Translations under genes and position numbers: made by a program | Assembly (NCBI RefSeq): GCF_006517535.1 | Contig: NZ_VHQH01000038.1 | Location: 62,001 to 126,000, forward strand | DNA: 64,000 nucleotides | Direction: 5' to 3' | DNA from: Schumannella sp. 10F1B-5-1 | Lineage (GTDB): Bacteria; Actinomycetota; Actinomycetes; Actinomycetales; Microbacteriaceae | The notes under the pieces: model-generated | The model's input: only the letters and a program-made list of their open reading frames with translations | The model's database searches: none | Told to the model about the DNA's origin: nothing | Part shown: one piece after another, positions 35,301 to 42,292 of the stretch | Numbering within the stretch: position 1 is the first letter of the stretch | Layout: each line of letters starts with the position of its first letter

Positions 35301-35411
35301 GGCGATGCCAGCGCTGCGGGTCGCGGTGCCGATGTCGCGCGCGGGGCGGCGGTCGGGCGGGGATGCGGGGCGCTCGTGTCGAGGCGTGAGCGCACGGAGG
35401 ATCGACGGCAT
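29394..35411 (-). CDS. Secreted GH92 (alpha-1,2-mannosidase-type) glycosidase, LAATG wall-anchored
   Basis: 2005 residues. Long basic N-region, hydrophobic core and cleavage near residue 80 (PTAANAA). An F5/8-type carbohydrate-binding domain at about 125-260, a GH92 N-domain from about residue 436 (VNWVDTRRGTQSSGGFSRG), and a catalytic domain to about 1180, with DEDNGETSAWFIFSALGFYP typical of the family's acid/base region. A second F5/8 domain lies at about 1195-1340, then PKD-like and sugar-binding-like domains, and two repeats with HPGDTVTITGSGFAAGEKV. LAATG (residues 1955-1959) plus helix and RRRR form a class E type sortase signal. Predicted to trim mannose from glycans at the surface. 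The promoter carries two LacI-type operators matching the one before the LacI gene. Confidence 0.9.
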   Translation of the reverse strand: MPSILRALTPRHERPASPPDRRPARDIGTATRSAGIAAASTARRLRAAAPVRPAAALALLVAAATAAAGLSLAQPTAANAAASDEPLFLSSFEESDAPAKTSQPEGDQTNVTGSSFGAGSQLGKVGKVTTSGENPPGEVAANLADGASSTKWLTRARTGWVAYELSGATTIDSYTLTSANDTPGRDPKNFTLQGSNDGQTWTDLDTRANQTFRDRFAKNSYTLSAPQTYSRYRLNVTANSGDSLTQLADWDILDSTQPTPPVTPMVTAVGNGPVSGYNIKPNAGFSGLKALRYAGAPIADGATTGQNLLYNVDLTVGADTELSYKILPILDDALTYSATYAAIDLVFADGSRLSQKGLVDGNGFGASAREQGTAKALYASQWNSVKVDLSGLEGQKIDKILFSYDDPNGRAGHGFSGWVDDIALAPKVQVDDSSLVNWVDTRRGTQSSGGFSRGNNIPAAAVPNGFNFFTPMTNANTDSWLYSYLSDNNAANLPRLQGIGISHEPSPWMGDRNQLAVLPSASAVPTSTLTDRQLEFSHGQEIARPDLYSVKFTNGMIAEVTPTDHGGIYRFQFTGSTGSVLLDKVASNSLSGLAVSASGAVTGWVDGGSGLSAGRSRMFVSGQFDKTPTGAGSATGNRSDSARYAAFDTSGADKVVTLRLATSFISQAQATKNLDLEVTGRSFDTVQNDAEQQWNDRLGVIEVEGATDAQKQSLYSNLYRLNLYPNSQFENTGTAAAPKYQYASPVAPKVGEPTATTTNAQVKDGKVYVNNGFWDTYRTVWPAYSLLYPEMEQELVDGFVQQYRDAGWVARWSSPGYADLMTGTSSDVAFADAYLNGALDTKTALEAYDAALKNATVLPTSSAVGRKGLDTSTFLGYTPASTGESVSWGLEGGTNDYGIGRMAAKLADDPATPESRRAQLKEEADYFLARSWSYVNLFDQDADFFQARNADGSWHIPSDEFDPGSWGDAFTESDGWNFAFHAPFDIDGMAALYGGTDGLIAKLDQFFATPEKADKPGGYGGVIHEMLEARDVRMGQLGFSNQVSHHIPYLYAAAGEPSKTQAVVREITQRLFVGSDIGQGYAGDEDNGETSAWFIFSALGFYPEAVGSGEYVIGSPLFDKATVHLANGKDLVVNAPGNSTKNVFVQSASFDGQAIDSAVIPTTTLNQGGTLNLQMGASPSEWGTRTADQGARVPHVDATKPAYGTTTVSESGTTAETDATALVDDNSRSSATFTSATPSIEWTSASGPVQLTSYTLTNGATGSTPTAWTLEGSSDGQTWLKLDERTGEKFAWATQTRPFVLSGDGSGSGSKVDETVAFDHYRLHITATSDGKPATLAEVELLADPAAKASEFRLDAAPSITGTAGVELTSTLATLSGGTSSDAADYTATVDYLDGSGPQAAKLTKSPLGAWQISAPHTFADAGTYSAKITVTEGMQQASATASIAISRDQSLTGAFDSVCIGGDGVTADCDDLDAGFLRAKLAANGFVQGSTVAVPGTDLDFDLPQVEPGQPDNATGRGQTIAVDLGAGATKLSFIGTATEKHLSRDGGTVNFTDGTSAPITIAFGDWTGAATTPQFGNTIVAKSEGRSRGATGTDTAVAAIYATAAYEIPAGKTVASVTLPKEPGSPRPDGRIHVFAIASDGDRAPETAALSVSGEVVGQQVTGVEFTADLATATGGHAGADSTATVNWGDGTATTEGAVTAAAGEAGGARVAGTHRYATAGRYTVTVTVDDGIRSAAGVTTVVVADPVTYTPSIQVPREGAHPGDTVTITGSGFAAGEKVKVTLSSDPAVVVDAIANGSGAISAPVTVPAAADAGSYPVRAIGAVSAVPADGILAVTAKPTTPPEGSCTVSISVEIARPGDTFQVTISGFLAGERVRIILHSDPIVLAEAQANGDGVLTTSVSLPSDVPLGDHTIEVVGLTSGLSASTPLRIAAALPQVDGQAPILPGAYGGLAATGVDGAQPVGALAFGAIGAGVLAVLAGAWIVRRRRGDAGDPTITDSES

Positions 35412-35457
35412 TGTCCTGAGCTCCAGGTTTCGGGGGTGGAACGACGCCGTCCGGAGA

Positions 35458-35471
35458 TGACAGCGCTGTCA
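35458..35471. promoter_or_regulatory. LacI-type operator O2 of the GH92 gene
   Basis: TGACAGCGCTGTCA, a perfect 14-bp palindrome with central CG, at the predicted transcription start. Confidence 0.7.
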
Positions 35472-35476
35472 CGGGG

Positions 35477-35506
35477 AGTCTGGACGCAACCTGGCAACGC
35501 TGTCAA
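35477..35506 (-). promoter_or_regulatory. Promoter of the GH92 gene
   Basis: Minus strand -35 TTGACA (35506-35501), 18-base spacer, -10 CAGACT (35482-35477). The -35 lies in operator O1 and the start lies in O2, as for a repressed promoter. Confidence 0.6.
35492..35505. promoter_or_regulatory. LacI-type operator O1 of the GH92 gene
   Basis: TGGCAACGCTGTCA, imperfect version of TGACAnCGnTGTCA, overlapping the -35 box. Confidence 0.6.
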
Positions 35507-35584
35507 CCCACTGCGGCGCGCCGTGCCGTTCCGGCATCCGTCACCCGCGGTTCACCGGGCGCTCAGCTGTCGTGCTGATCTCGC

Positions 35585-35640
35585 GAGTTGCCCACTTCTG
35601 CTGGGTTGGCGGCCTGCAACCCAGCAGAAGTGGGCAACTC
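35585..35640. repeat. 56-bp dyad element, copy 1 (perfect)
   Basis: Arms of 24 bp (35585-35608 and 35617-35640), exact reverse complements, loop of 8. Begins GAGTTGCCCACTTCTGC. It lies 44 bp beyond the serine dehydratase stop and could also act as its terminator. Confidence 0.85.
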
Positions 35641-35684
35641 GGTGGGGCTCGGCGACGGGGAGCCGATGTCGTTTGGGAGCCTCG

Positions 35685-37322
35685 TCAGCACTCGACGACG
35701 TTGACGGCCAGGCCGCCCTCGCTCGTCTCCTTGTACTTGGTCGACATGTCGGCGCCGGTCTGGCGCATCGTCTCGACGACCGTGTCGAGCGAGACGTGGT
35801 GAACGCCGTCGCCGCGCAGGGCCAGGCGCGCCGCCGTCACGGCCGTGGATGCGGCGATCGCGTTGCGCTCGATGCACGGGATCTGCACGAGCCCGCCGAC
35901 CGGGTCGCAGGTGAGGCCGAGGTGGTGCTCCATCGCGATCTCGGCCGCGTTCTCGACCTGCGCGGGCGTGCCGCCGAGCACGGCCGTGAGCCCGCCGGCC
36001 GCCATCGCGCTCGCCGAGCCGACCTCGGCCTGGCAGCCGCCCTCGGCTCCCGAGATCGACGCGTTCGCGCGGAACAGCGAGCCGAGCGCCGTCGCAGTCA
36101 GCAGGAAGTCGTGGATGCCGGAGCGCGCGTCGGCGGCGGGGTCGGGCTGGTCGGCTTGATCAGCCTGGTCGGCGAGGTCGTCGTCGCTCGTCATGCCGTC
36201 GGCGGCCCGCGCCGCGCACAGGAAGTCGACCCAGTAGCGCGCGACCGCGGGCAGGATGCCGGCCGCGCCGTTGGTCGGCGCCGTCACGACGCGTCCGCCG
36301 GCGGCGTTCTGCTCGTTGACCGCGAGCGCGTAGATGCCGAGCCAGTCGCCGGGCAGCGCCGTCGCGGGCTCCGCCTCGAGCTGGGCGCGGATCGCCGCCG
36401 CGCGTCGCCGCACCCGCAGCCCGCCGGGCAGCTCGCCGCCGCTCTGCAGGCCGGCGTCGATGCAGTCGGACATGGCGGTCCAGATCGCGTCGAGGCCCGC
36501 ATCCAGCTCGCCCGCGGTGCGGCGCTCGAGCTCGGCACGACGCGCGACCTCGGCGATCGACTCGCCCGTGGCGGCGCACAGGGCGAGCAGATCGTCGGCC
36601 GTCGCGAAGCGGGCCGGCGGGAGCGCGGTCGGGGCATCGCCGGTGTCGGCGGCATCCGCCGTGTCGGTCGCAGGGATCGCTGCGCTCGCCGACGGCGCGC
36701 TCTCCGGTGCCGGAACCGCGGCCGCGTGGTCGGCATCCGCCGCGTCGTCGCGCCGGATGAACCCGCCGCCGACCGAGTAGTAGGTGCGCCGCAGCAGCTC
36801 GTCGCCGGCGGCGTCGACCGCGACGACGGTCAGGGCGTTGGGATGCGCGGGCAGCCGCGTGAACGGACGGAACACGATGTCGCCGCGCGAGAACGGCACC
36901 GGATGCGCGCCGCCGAGCAGCAGCGTCGCGCCGTCGGTCCACGAGCCCCAGGCATCGCGCACGACGGCGGGGTCGACGGTCTCGGGCTCGGCGCCGGCGA
37001 GTCCCGCGACGACGGCGTCGGGCGTGCCGTGGCCGATGCCGGTGGCGCCGAGCGATCCGAAGAGCTCGACCGTGACGTGGGCGACCCCGGCGAGGCGGCC
37101 GTCGGCGCGCAGCTGCTCGATCGCATCCCGGGCCGCGCGCATGGGGCCGACGGTGTGCGAGCTCGACGGGCCGATGCCGATCGAGAACAGCTCGAGCGCC
37201 GAGACGTAGGCGCCGTCGGGGGAGCGCGGCGGGCGCGGGGCGTGGACCGGAGGAGCGGGCGGGGCCGCCGGGGTGCTCACGGGCGGCGCGACGGGGGCGG
37301 TGGATGCGGTGCTCGCGGTCAT
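35685..37322 (-). CDS. sdaA: L-serine dehydratase, iron-sulfur type, single chain
   Basis: 545 residues, longer than the usual about 460. Deaminates L-serine to pyruvate and ammonia using a [4Fe-4S] cluster. Beta-like part: [21 protein letters not shown]; alpha-like part: [48 protein letters not shown] (cluster cysteines) and [10 protein letters not shown] at the C-terminus. Extra length comes from an Ala/Pro/Ser N-terminus, an acidic Ala-rich insert near 215-260 and a DQADQADQ insert near 405-425. ATG 37322 has GAGG at 8 bases. It lies between GH92 and the divergent LacI gene; no LacI operator is visible directly upstream of its start. Confidence 0.93.
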   Translation of the reverse strand: MTASTASTAPVAPPVSTPAAPPAPPVHAPRPPRSPDGAYVSALELFSIGIGPSSSHTVGPMRAARDAIEQLRADGRLAGVAHVTVELFGSLGATGIGHGTPDAVVAGLAGAEPETVDPAVVRDAWGSWTDGATLLLGGAHPVPFSRGDIVFRPFTRLPAHPNALTVVAVDAAGDELLRRTYYSVGGGFIRRDDAADADHAAAVPAPESAPSASAAIPATDTADAADTGDAPTALPPARFATADDLLALCAATGESIAEVARRAELERRTAGELDAGLDAIWTAMSDCIDAGLQSGGELPGGLRVRRRAAAIRAQLEAEPATALPGDWLGIYALAVNEQNAAGGRVVTAPTNGAAGILPAVARYWVDFLCAARAADGMTSDDDLADQADQADQPDPAADARSGIHDFLLTATALGSLFRANASISGAEGGCQAEVGSASAMAAGGLTAVLGGTPAQVENAAEIAMEHHLGLTCDPVGGLVQIPCIERNAIAASTAVTAARLALRGDGVHHVSLDTVVETMRQTGADMSTKYKETSEGGLAVNVVEC

Positions 37323-37529
37323 GGGCGTGCCTCGGGCCGGAGCGCCGCGGGGTGCGGCGGCGCGGATGGCGAGCGGCGGATCCGGCGGTCCGTCGCGGCG
37401 GCGGCGCCGGTCGTGGCGGCGTCGCACTCCGCAGGCTACCCGCCGCGCATCCCGGTCGGGCGGAGCGCGCGAGCGCCGCGCACGGGTGGCGTCGACGCTC
37501 GGCCCCGGGGCGAGTCCGCCCCGCCCGGC

Positions 37530-37558
37530 GTGACAGCGTTGTCATCGGATGTCAGACT
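37530..37558 (+). promoter_or_regulatory. Promoter of the LacI-family gene
   Basis: GTGACA, 17 bases, CAGACT (37553-37558). Same -10 word as the GH92 promoter; the operator at 37531 overlaps the -35. Confidence 0.5.
37531..37544. promoter_or_regulatory. LacI-type operator in front of its own gene
   Basis: TGACAGCGTTGTCA, a near-perfect palindrome matching the two sites before the GH92 gene. Suggests autoregulation. Confidence 0.65.
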
Positions 37559-37683
37559 GGGCGCCGATCTCCGGCCGCGCGGCCGGCGGTGCCCGATCCG
37601 GGCCGCCCGCCGATCCGCCGCCGACCACCCGCCACCTGCCGACCGACCGCCACCCGCCGACCGACCGAACCGAGGAGGACGCC

Positions 37684-38766
37684 GTGGGGATCCCCGCCTC
37701 CGGAGCGACGACGCTCGCCGACGTCGCGGCGCGCGCCGGCGTCAGCCTCAAGACCGCGTCGCGCGCCGTGAACGGCGAGCAGCACGTACGGGAGGAGACG
37801 CGCGCGAAGGTGCTCGCGGCGGCCGCCGACCTCGGCTTCCAGCTGAACTCCTCGGCGAGCCTGCTCGCGCGCGGCATCGCGTCGAGCTTCGTCGGCGTCG
37901 TGACGGGCGACCTCGCCAACCCCTTCTACGCGGCGCTCGCGCAGGGCGCCGCGAGCGAGCTGCGCAGCCACGGGCTCAGCGTGACGCTCGGCAGCTCCGA
38001 CGAGTCGTCAGCGCAGGAGGGCGTGCTCGTCGACGAGCTCGCCCGCCGCTCGGTGCGCGCCGTGATCGCGGCGTCGGCGATGACGTCGCACGCGCCTTAC
38101 GAGGCGCTGCAGCGGCGCGGCGTTCCGGTCGTGTTCGTCGACCGCGCGCCGACCGACATCGCGGCCGACTCGATCGTGCTCGACAACGTCGCCGGAGCCC
38201 GCGTCGCCGCCGAGCACCTCGTCTCCGGCGGGCACCGCCGCATCGCGTTCCTCGGCGACTTCGAGCGCCTGCCCACCTACCGCGAGCGCCTCGACGGGTT
38301 CCGCGCGGCGATGCAGGCGATGGATGCGCGGCTCGCGTCCGACGCGGCGCCCGCCACCTCGGCTGCGGACGCCCCCGCCGGCGGGGCCCGCACCGCAGCC
38401 TGGGCCGACCTCGTGCGCGAGGGCGCCCACGATCCGGAGGTCGCGGCGCGGGTGACGCGCGAGCTGCTGGATTCCGCGCATCCGCCGACCGCGATCCTGG
38501 CCAGCAACAACCGGGCGACGCTCGGCGTTCTGCGCGAGCTGGCCCGCCGCGGCGACACGACGACGGCGCTGGTCGGCTTCGACGACTTCGACCTGGCCGA
38601 GGTGCTCGGCGTCACGGTCATCGCGCACGACGCCCGCGCGATGGGAGCGCAGGCCGCGCGGCTCGTGGTCGAGCGCCTCGCCGACCCGCGCCGCGAACCC
38701 GAGCTCGTGCGCCTGCCGACGCGCCTCATCGAGCGCGGCTCGGGCGAGCGTCCGCCGCGCGCCTGA
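37684..38766 (+). CDS. LacI family transcriptional regulator, likely repressor of the GH92 gene
   Basis: 360 residues. N-terminal HTH: TTLADVAARAGVSLKTASRAVNG (about residues 8-30), hinge LGFQLNSSASLLARG, and a periplasmic-binding-protein-like sensor domain (FVGVVTGDLANPFYAALAQG to VGFDDFDLAEVLGVTVIAHD). The GTG at 37684 follows GAGGAGG; earlier in-frame starts overlap the promoter. Its own promoter and that of the GH92 gene share TGACAnCGnTGTCA. The inducer is probably a mannose-containing sugar, by inference. An Ala/Thr-rich insert near 222-240 is unusual. The leader holds imperfect repeats of CCGACCGACCGCCACC. Confidence 0.9.
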   Translation: MGIPASGATTLADVAARAGVSLKTASRAVNGEQHVREETRAKVLAAAADLGFQLNSSASLLARGIASSFVGVVTGDLANPFYAALAQGAASELRSHGLSVTLGSSDESSAQEGVLVDELARRSVRAVIAASAMTSHAPYEALQRRGVPVVFVDRAPTDIAADSIVLDNVAGARVAAEHLVSGGHRRIAFLGDFERLPTYRERLDGFRAAMQAMDARLASDAAPATSAADAPAGGARTAAWADLVREGAHDPEVAARVTRELLDSAHPPTAILASNNRATLGVLRELARRGDTTTALVGFDDFDLAEVLGVTVIAHDARAMGAQAARLVVERLADPRREPELVRLPTRLIERGSGERPPRA

Positions 38767-38789
38767 GCCCGCGCATCCCGCGGGGCCGC

Positions 38790-38845
38790 GAGTTGCCCAC
38801 TTCGCTCGGGTCGGCGCCCCTCAACCCGGCAGAACTGGGCAATTC
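38790..38845. repeat. 56-bp dyad element, copy 2 (diverged)
   Basis: GAGTTGCCCA at the left and TGGGCAATTC at the right; several mismatches inside but the length is the same as copy 1. It lies between convergent lacI and metQ genes. Confidence 0.7.
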
Positions 38846-38882
38846 GGCAGATCAGCGGACCCCAGCCCAGCTCTGAATACGC

Positions 38883-38938
38883 GAGTTGCCCGCTTCTGCG
38901 GCTTCCCGGGAGGGACATGCCGCGGAAGCGGGCAACTC
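38883..38938. repeat. 56-bp dyad element, copy 3
   Basis: GAGTTGCCCGCTTCTGCGG at the left and its near reverse complement at the right (ending GGGCAACTC). Total again 56 bp, 93 bp after copy 2. Confidence 0.75.
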
Positions 38939-38972
38939 ACGAACCAGGTGGGCGAGCGCCCACCCCGCGCGC

Positions 38973-39875
38973 CTACTTCGCGTCGAGCGGCAGCAGGATG
39001 TTCTTCACGTCCTTGTTCGTCGCGAGGAACTCCTGCACCTCCGGGTCCTTGAAGGCCTTGATGAGCTGCTGGATGTTCTTGCTCTTGAGGTACTTCGTGC
39101 CGACCGTCAGCTGGCCCGCGAACTCGTCGGGCGCGGCGGGCGCGAAGATCTGCTTCTCGATCGGGATGCCGGCGGCGAGGTAGTACTCGGTGTAGCCGAC
39201 GGCCGCATCCAGGTCAGGAAGCGAACGGGACTGCGCGGCGAAGTCGAGCAGCGTGAACTTGAGGTTCTTCGGGTTGGTGGCGATGTCGTCCTGCGTCGCC
39301 TCCCACTTGTTCACGCCGTCCTTGAGCGTGATCAGGCCGGCGCGCTCGAGCACCCAGAGGCCCTGGGCCTCGTTGGCCGGGTCGGAGTAGAGCGAGATGT
39401 TCGCGCCGTCGGGGATGTCGTCGACCGAGCTGTACTTGTCGCTCCAGAGCCCGAAGCCCCAGCGGAACACGGGCGTCGCCGCCGTCTCCTCGAAGTCGGG
39501 GTTGGCCTCGAGCACCTGGCTCAGCCAGAGCTTGTGCTGGTAGACGGTGCCGGCGACCTCTCCCTCGCTCACGGCGCGGTTGAGGGTGGTGCTGTCGCTG
39601 AGGCCCTTGAACTCGACCTTGATGCCGTACTTCGGCGCGATCTTCTCGCCGACGAACTTCACGAGGGCCTCTTCGCTCGCGTTGCCCTCGGCGGTGACGA
39701 CGGTGAGGGTGGCGCCCTCGGTGTCGTTGGCCGAGGCGGGGGCGGCGAAGCGGGGCACGACGATCGCGGCGGCGACGCCGAGCACGACGACGGCGGCGCC
39801 GGCGATCCAGGGCCAGCGGCGCTTCTTCGTGACGGTGAAGCCGTGGTCGGCGGCGGGGGTGCTGTTCTCGGACAT
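38973..39875 (-). CDS. metQ: MetQ/NlpA-family substrate-binding protein without a lipobox
   Basis: 300 residues. Binds methionine (or a close analogue) for the MetNI transporter. NlpA-family regions: VGEKIAPKYGIKVEFKGLSD, EVAGTVYQHKLWL, ISLYSDPANEAQGLWVLE, AAVGYTEYYLAAG. Residues 22-43 form a hydrophobic segment after KKRR, but there is no lipobox cysteine and in fact no cysteine anywhere, so anchoring must be by an uncleaved helix or the protein is released. Downstream of metN and metI in the same direction. Confidence 0.88.
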   Translation of the reverse strand: MSENSTPAADHGFTVTKKRRWPWIAGAAVVVLGVAAAIVVPRFAAPASANDTEGATLTVVTAEGNASEEALVKFVGEKIAPKYGIKVEFKGLSDSTTLNRAVSEGEVAGTVYQHKLWLSQVLEANPDFEETAATPVFRWGFGLWSDKYSSVDDIPDGANISLYSDPANEAQGLWVLERAGLITLKDGVNKWEATQDDIATNPKNLKFTLLDFAAQSRSLPDLDAAVGYTEYYLAAGIPIEKQIFAPAAPDEFAGQLTVGTKYLKSKNIQQLIKAFKDPEVQEFLATNKDVKNILLPLDAK

Positions 39876-39907
39876 GAGGTCTCCAGGTGCGGTGCAGGGG
39901 TCGGTGA

Positions 39908-39932
39908 CGGGATGCGCGCGGTGCGCATCCCG
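39908..39932. terminator. Intercistronic hairpin between metI and metQ
   Basis: CGGGATGCGC (39908-39917), loop GCGGT, GCGCATCCCG (39923-39932). Could attenuate or stabilise the transcript. Confidence 0.45.
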
Positions 39933-39988
39933 GGATCTGAGGTGTCGGGACGACGGGTTAGGTGCGGGCGGCGGCTCGAGCCGCGGCC

Positions 39989-40042
39989 GGTCGGGGGTGC
40001 GCGGACCAGGCCGCTGTCGGTCGGGGTGCGCGGCTAGGCCGC
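39989..40042. repeat. Imperfect 30-bp-period direct duplication at the metI 3' end
   Basis: GGTCGGGGGTGCGCGG...AGGCCGC at 39989-40014 and a near copy at 40019-40042, the second containing the metI stop codon. Confidence 0.5.
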
Positions 40043-40855
40043 GACGGGCATTCGCTCCTCGGCGACGCGGCCGTTGCCGGTGCGGCCCCCGCGATCGCCG
40101 CGTCCGGCGCGGCGCCTGTCGCGCGAGGCCGGCGTCAGCGCCCGGGCGACGCGGTCGCCGAGCAGCTGGGTGAGGGCGACGGTCGCGACCAGGATGATGA
40201 TCGTCGCGATCATCACGGCGTGGTCGAAGCGCTGGTAGCCGTAGGTGACGGCGACGTAGCCGATACCGCCGGCGCCGATCGTGCCGGCGATGGCCGAGTA
40301 CTCGATCATCGCGATCGTGTTGATCGTGAGTCCGCCGATGATCGACGGCACGGCCTCGGCGAGCTGCGCGGTGATGATCACCTGCACGGTCGACCCGCCC
40401 GACGCGATCGACACCTTCGCGTACTCGCGCGGCACGCTGCGCAGCGAGTTCTCGACGATGCGCGTGAAGAACGCGATGCCGGCGATCGACATCGGCACGA
40501 CCGCGGCCGGGATGCCGATGTTGGTGCCCGTGATGAGTCGCGTGAACGGGATGATCGACGCCATCAGCACGAGGAACGGCAGCGAGCGGCCGATGCTGAT
40601 GATCCAGCTGAGCACGGTGTGACCGGCGCGGTGCGGGAACAGCCCGTCGGGGCCGAGGTTGTGCACGATCGCGCCCAGCGGGATGCCGACGAGGACGACG
40701 ATCGCCATCGTCACGCCGACCATGATCAGCGTGTCGCCGAGTGCCGGGATGACGAGGGCCGGGATGTCGGGCAGCGGCACGCGGTTGTCGGCGCGCACCG
40801 CTCCGGCGGCGTGAGCGGTTCCGGCGGCGCTCGCGGCGAGGGTGAGGGCGCTCAT
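40034..40855 (-). CDS. metI: MetI-family ABC transporter permease
   Basis: 273 residues. Membrane subunit of the methionine importer. About five helices; EAA-type loop region YAKVSIASGGSTVQVIITAQLAEAVPSIIGG, preceded by GRSLPFLVLMASIIPFTRLI, and followed by MIEYSAIAGTIGAGGIGYVAV typical of MetI. A 40-residue periplasm-side N-terminus precedes the first helix, and the tail is Arg-rich. ATG 40855 overlaps the metN stop (ATGA), so the two are translationally coupled. Confidence 0.92.
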   Translation of the reverse strand: MSALTLAASAAGTAHAAGAVRADNRVPLPDIPALVIPALGDTLIMVGVTMAIVVLVGIPLGAIVHNLGPDGLFPHRAGHTVLSWIISIGRSLPFLVLMASIIPFTRLITGTNIGIPAAVVPMSIAGIAFFTRIVENSLRSVPREYAKVSIASGGSTVQVIITAQLAEAVPSIIGGLTINTIAMIEYSAIAGTIGAGGIGYVAVTYGYQRFDHAVMIATIIILVATVALTQLLGDRVARALTPASRDRRRAGRGDRGGRTGNGRVAEERMPVAA

Positions 40856-41934
40856 GCGCGGACTCCGATCAGCTCGGTCAGGTCGTCGGCGGCGGGCTCG
40901 GCGGGCTCGGCGGCCGGTTGCGCATCCACGTCGTTCTTCGACGCGCTCGACGCGACCGCAGCTCGCCGCACGGCCAGACCGAGCTCGCTGAGCGCGGCCG
41001 CGACGTCGTCGGCGACGAGCGAGGCCGGGATGCCGAGGCTCGCGCGGCCGACCGGCACGCCGTCGATCTGCTCGACCGCGGCGCCGAGCAGCGCGATCGG
41101 CGCGGCGAGGCGGGCGCCGAGGCGGCCGATCCAGTCGCCGGGAACGTCGCCGGCGTAGGAGACGGTCCAGACGCGGTCGCCGTCGGCCGCGGGCAGCGCG
41201 GCGCGCGCGGGCCGCAGCTGCGCGCCGAGGGCGGAGTCGGGGTCGCGCAGCAGCGCGGTCAGCTCGCCCTGCTCGACGATGCGGCCGTGGTCGAGACGGG
41301 CGACCGAGTCGGCGACCTGCAGCACGGTGTCCATCTCGTGCGTGATGAACAGGATCGACAGGCCGAGGTCGTCGCGCAGCTCGCGCAGCAGACGCACGAT
41401 CGACGCGGTCGAGTCGGGGTCGAGGCCCGAGGTGGCCTCGTCGCTGAGCAGCACGCTGGGGCGCAGGGCGAGCGCGCGGGCGATGCCGACGCGCTGGCGC
41501 TGGCCGCCCGAGAGCTGGTGCGGGTAGTGCTTCGCCTTGTCGGCGAGGCCGACGCGGTCGAGCAGCTCGGCGACGCGGGCGCGCGTCTCGGCCTTGGTCA
41601 CGCCGAGGTACTGCAGCGGCAGGGCGACGTTGTCGGCGGCGGTGCGACGCGAGAACAGGCCGTCCTGCTGGAAGATCGTGCCGATGCGACGGCGGGCGAC
41701 GCGCAGATCGTCGGCGCCGAGGGCGGTGAGGTCGTCGCCGTTCACGACGACGCGGCCCGAGGTCGGCTTCTCGAGCAGGGTGACGCACTGCGCGAGGGTC
41801 GACTTGCCGGCGCCCGAGGGTCCGACCACGGCGAAGACGCGACCGGTGTCGACGGCGAGGTCGAGGCGGTCGAGCACGGTGGCGGCGGCGTCACCGGAGC
41901 CGTACACCTTGCTGAGCTGGTCGAGGCGGATCAT
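40852..41934 (-). CDS. metN: MetN-type ABC transporter ATPase
   Basis: 360 residues. Walker A GPSGAGKST, Q-loop IFQQDGLF, signature LSGGQRQRVGIARAL, Walker B VLLSDEATSGLD and switch His FITHEMDTV. The C-terminal about 90 residues (from WTVSYAGDVPGD) match the position of the NIL methionine-sensing domain, which inhibits uptake when methionine is high. ATG 41934 lies 6 bases after TACTGT, so the mRNA is leaderless and no S-box or other leader riboswitch can fit. Confidence 0.94.
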   Translation of the reverse strand: MIRLDQLSKVYGSGDAAATVLDRLDLAVDTGRVFAVVGPSGAGKSTLAQCVTLLEKPTSGRVVVNGDDLTALGADDLRVARRRIGTIFQQDGLFSRRTAADNVALPLQYLGVTKAETRARVAELLDRVGLADKAKHYPHQLSGGQRQRVGIARALALRPSVLLSDEATSGLDPDSTASIVRLLRELRDDLGLSILFITHEMDTVLQVADSVARLDHGRIVEQGELTALLRDPDSALGAQLRPARAALPAADGDRVWTVSYAGDVPGDWIGRLGARLAAPIALLGAAVEQIDGVPVGRASLGIPASLVADDVAAALSELGLAVRRAAVASSASKNDVDAQPAAEPAEPAADDLTELIGVRA

Positions 41935-41940
41935 GCGGCG

Positions 41941-41946
41941 ACAGTA
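41941..41946 (-). promoter_or_regulatory. -10 box TACTGT for metN
   Basis: Minus strand TACTGT, 6 bases, ATG (41934). Confidence 0.55.
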
Positions 41947-42120
41947 GGGCCGTCGCGCCCGGTTCTCGAGCGCCGTCGTCACGATGCGTCGCGTCGCGTC
42001 ACGCGACGAAACACAGCGCAACCGAGCGACGCGCAGAGCCCCCGGATGCCCGACGGACGTCGCTCATCCGATCGAGTTCCCGCGCTGTCCGCGGCGTGGT
42101 CTGGCAGCTGGCGTGGTGGC

Positions 42121-42292
42121 AGGATCGCCGCGCGATCCTGGCTTCGCCGCCCGATATCGTGACGCGCGACCGAGATCGTGCGGCGCTCTCGGGAGATCGC
42201 TCCCGTACGCCCTCCGGTTCGTGCGGGATCGCCGCGCGATCCTGTTATCGCCGTGCGATGTCGGCGCGCGATTCCAAGATCATGCGGCGCTC
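42121..42292. repeat. 104-bp tandem duplication with GATCGC-rich dyads
   Basis: The word GGATCGCCGCGCGATCCTG (9-bp arms in copy 1) recurs 104 bp later (start 42225). TGCGGCGCTC at 42179-42188 recurs at 42283-42292, the same 104-bp offset. Lies between the metN start and the TetR gene end, and runs into the last bases of the latter. Confidence 0.65.

Noticed and set aside
29319-38876. 3185-codon open frame on the plus strand across GH92, serine dehydratase and LacI genes
   Set aside because: It spans three recognisable genes and their operators in other frames and encodes Arg/Ala/Gly/Val-rich sequence; it is an effect of about 70% GC.
41935-42120. SAM or T-box riboswitch upstream of metN
   Set aside because: The -10 box TACTGT lies only 6 bases from the ATG, so there is no leader to hold one.
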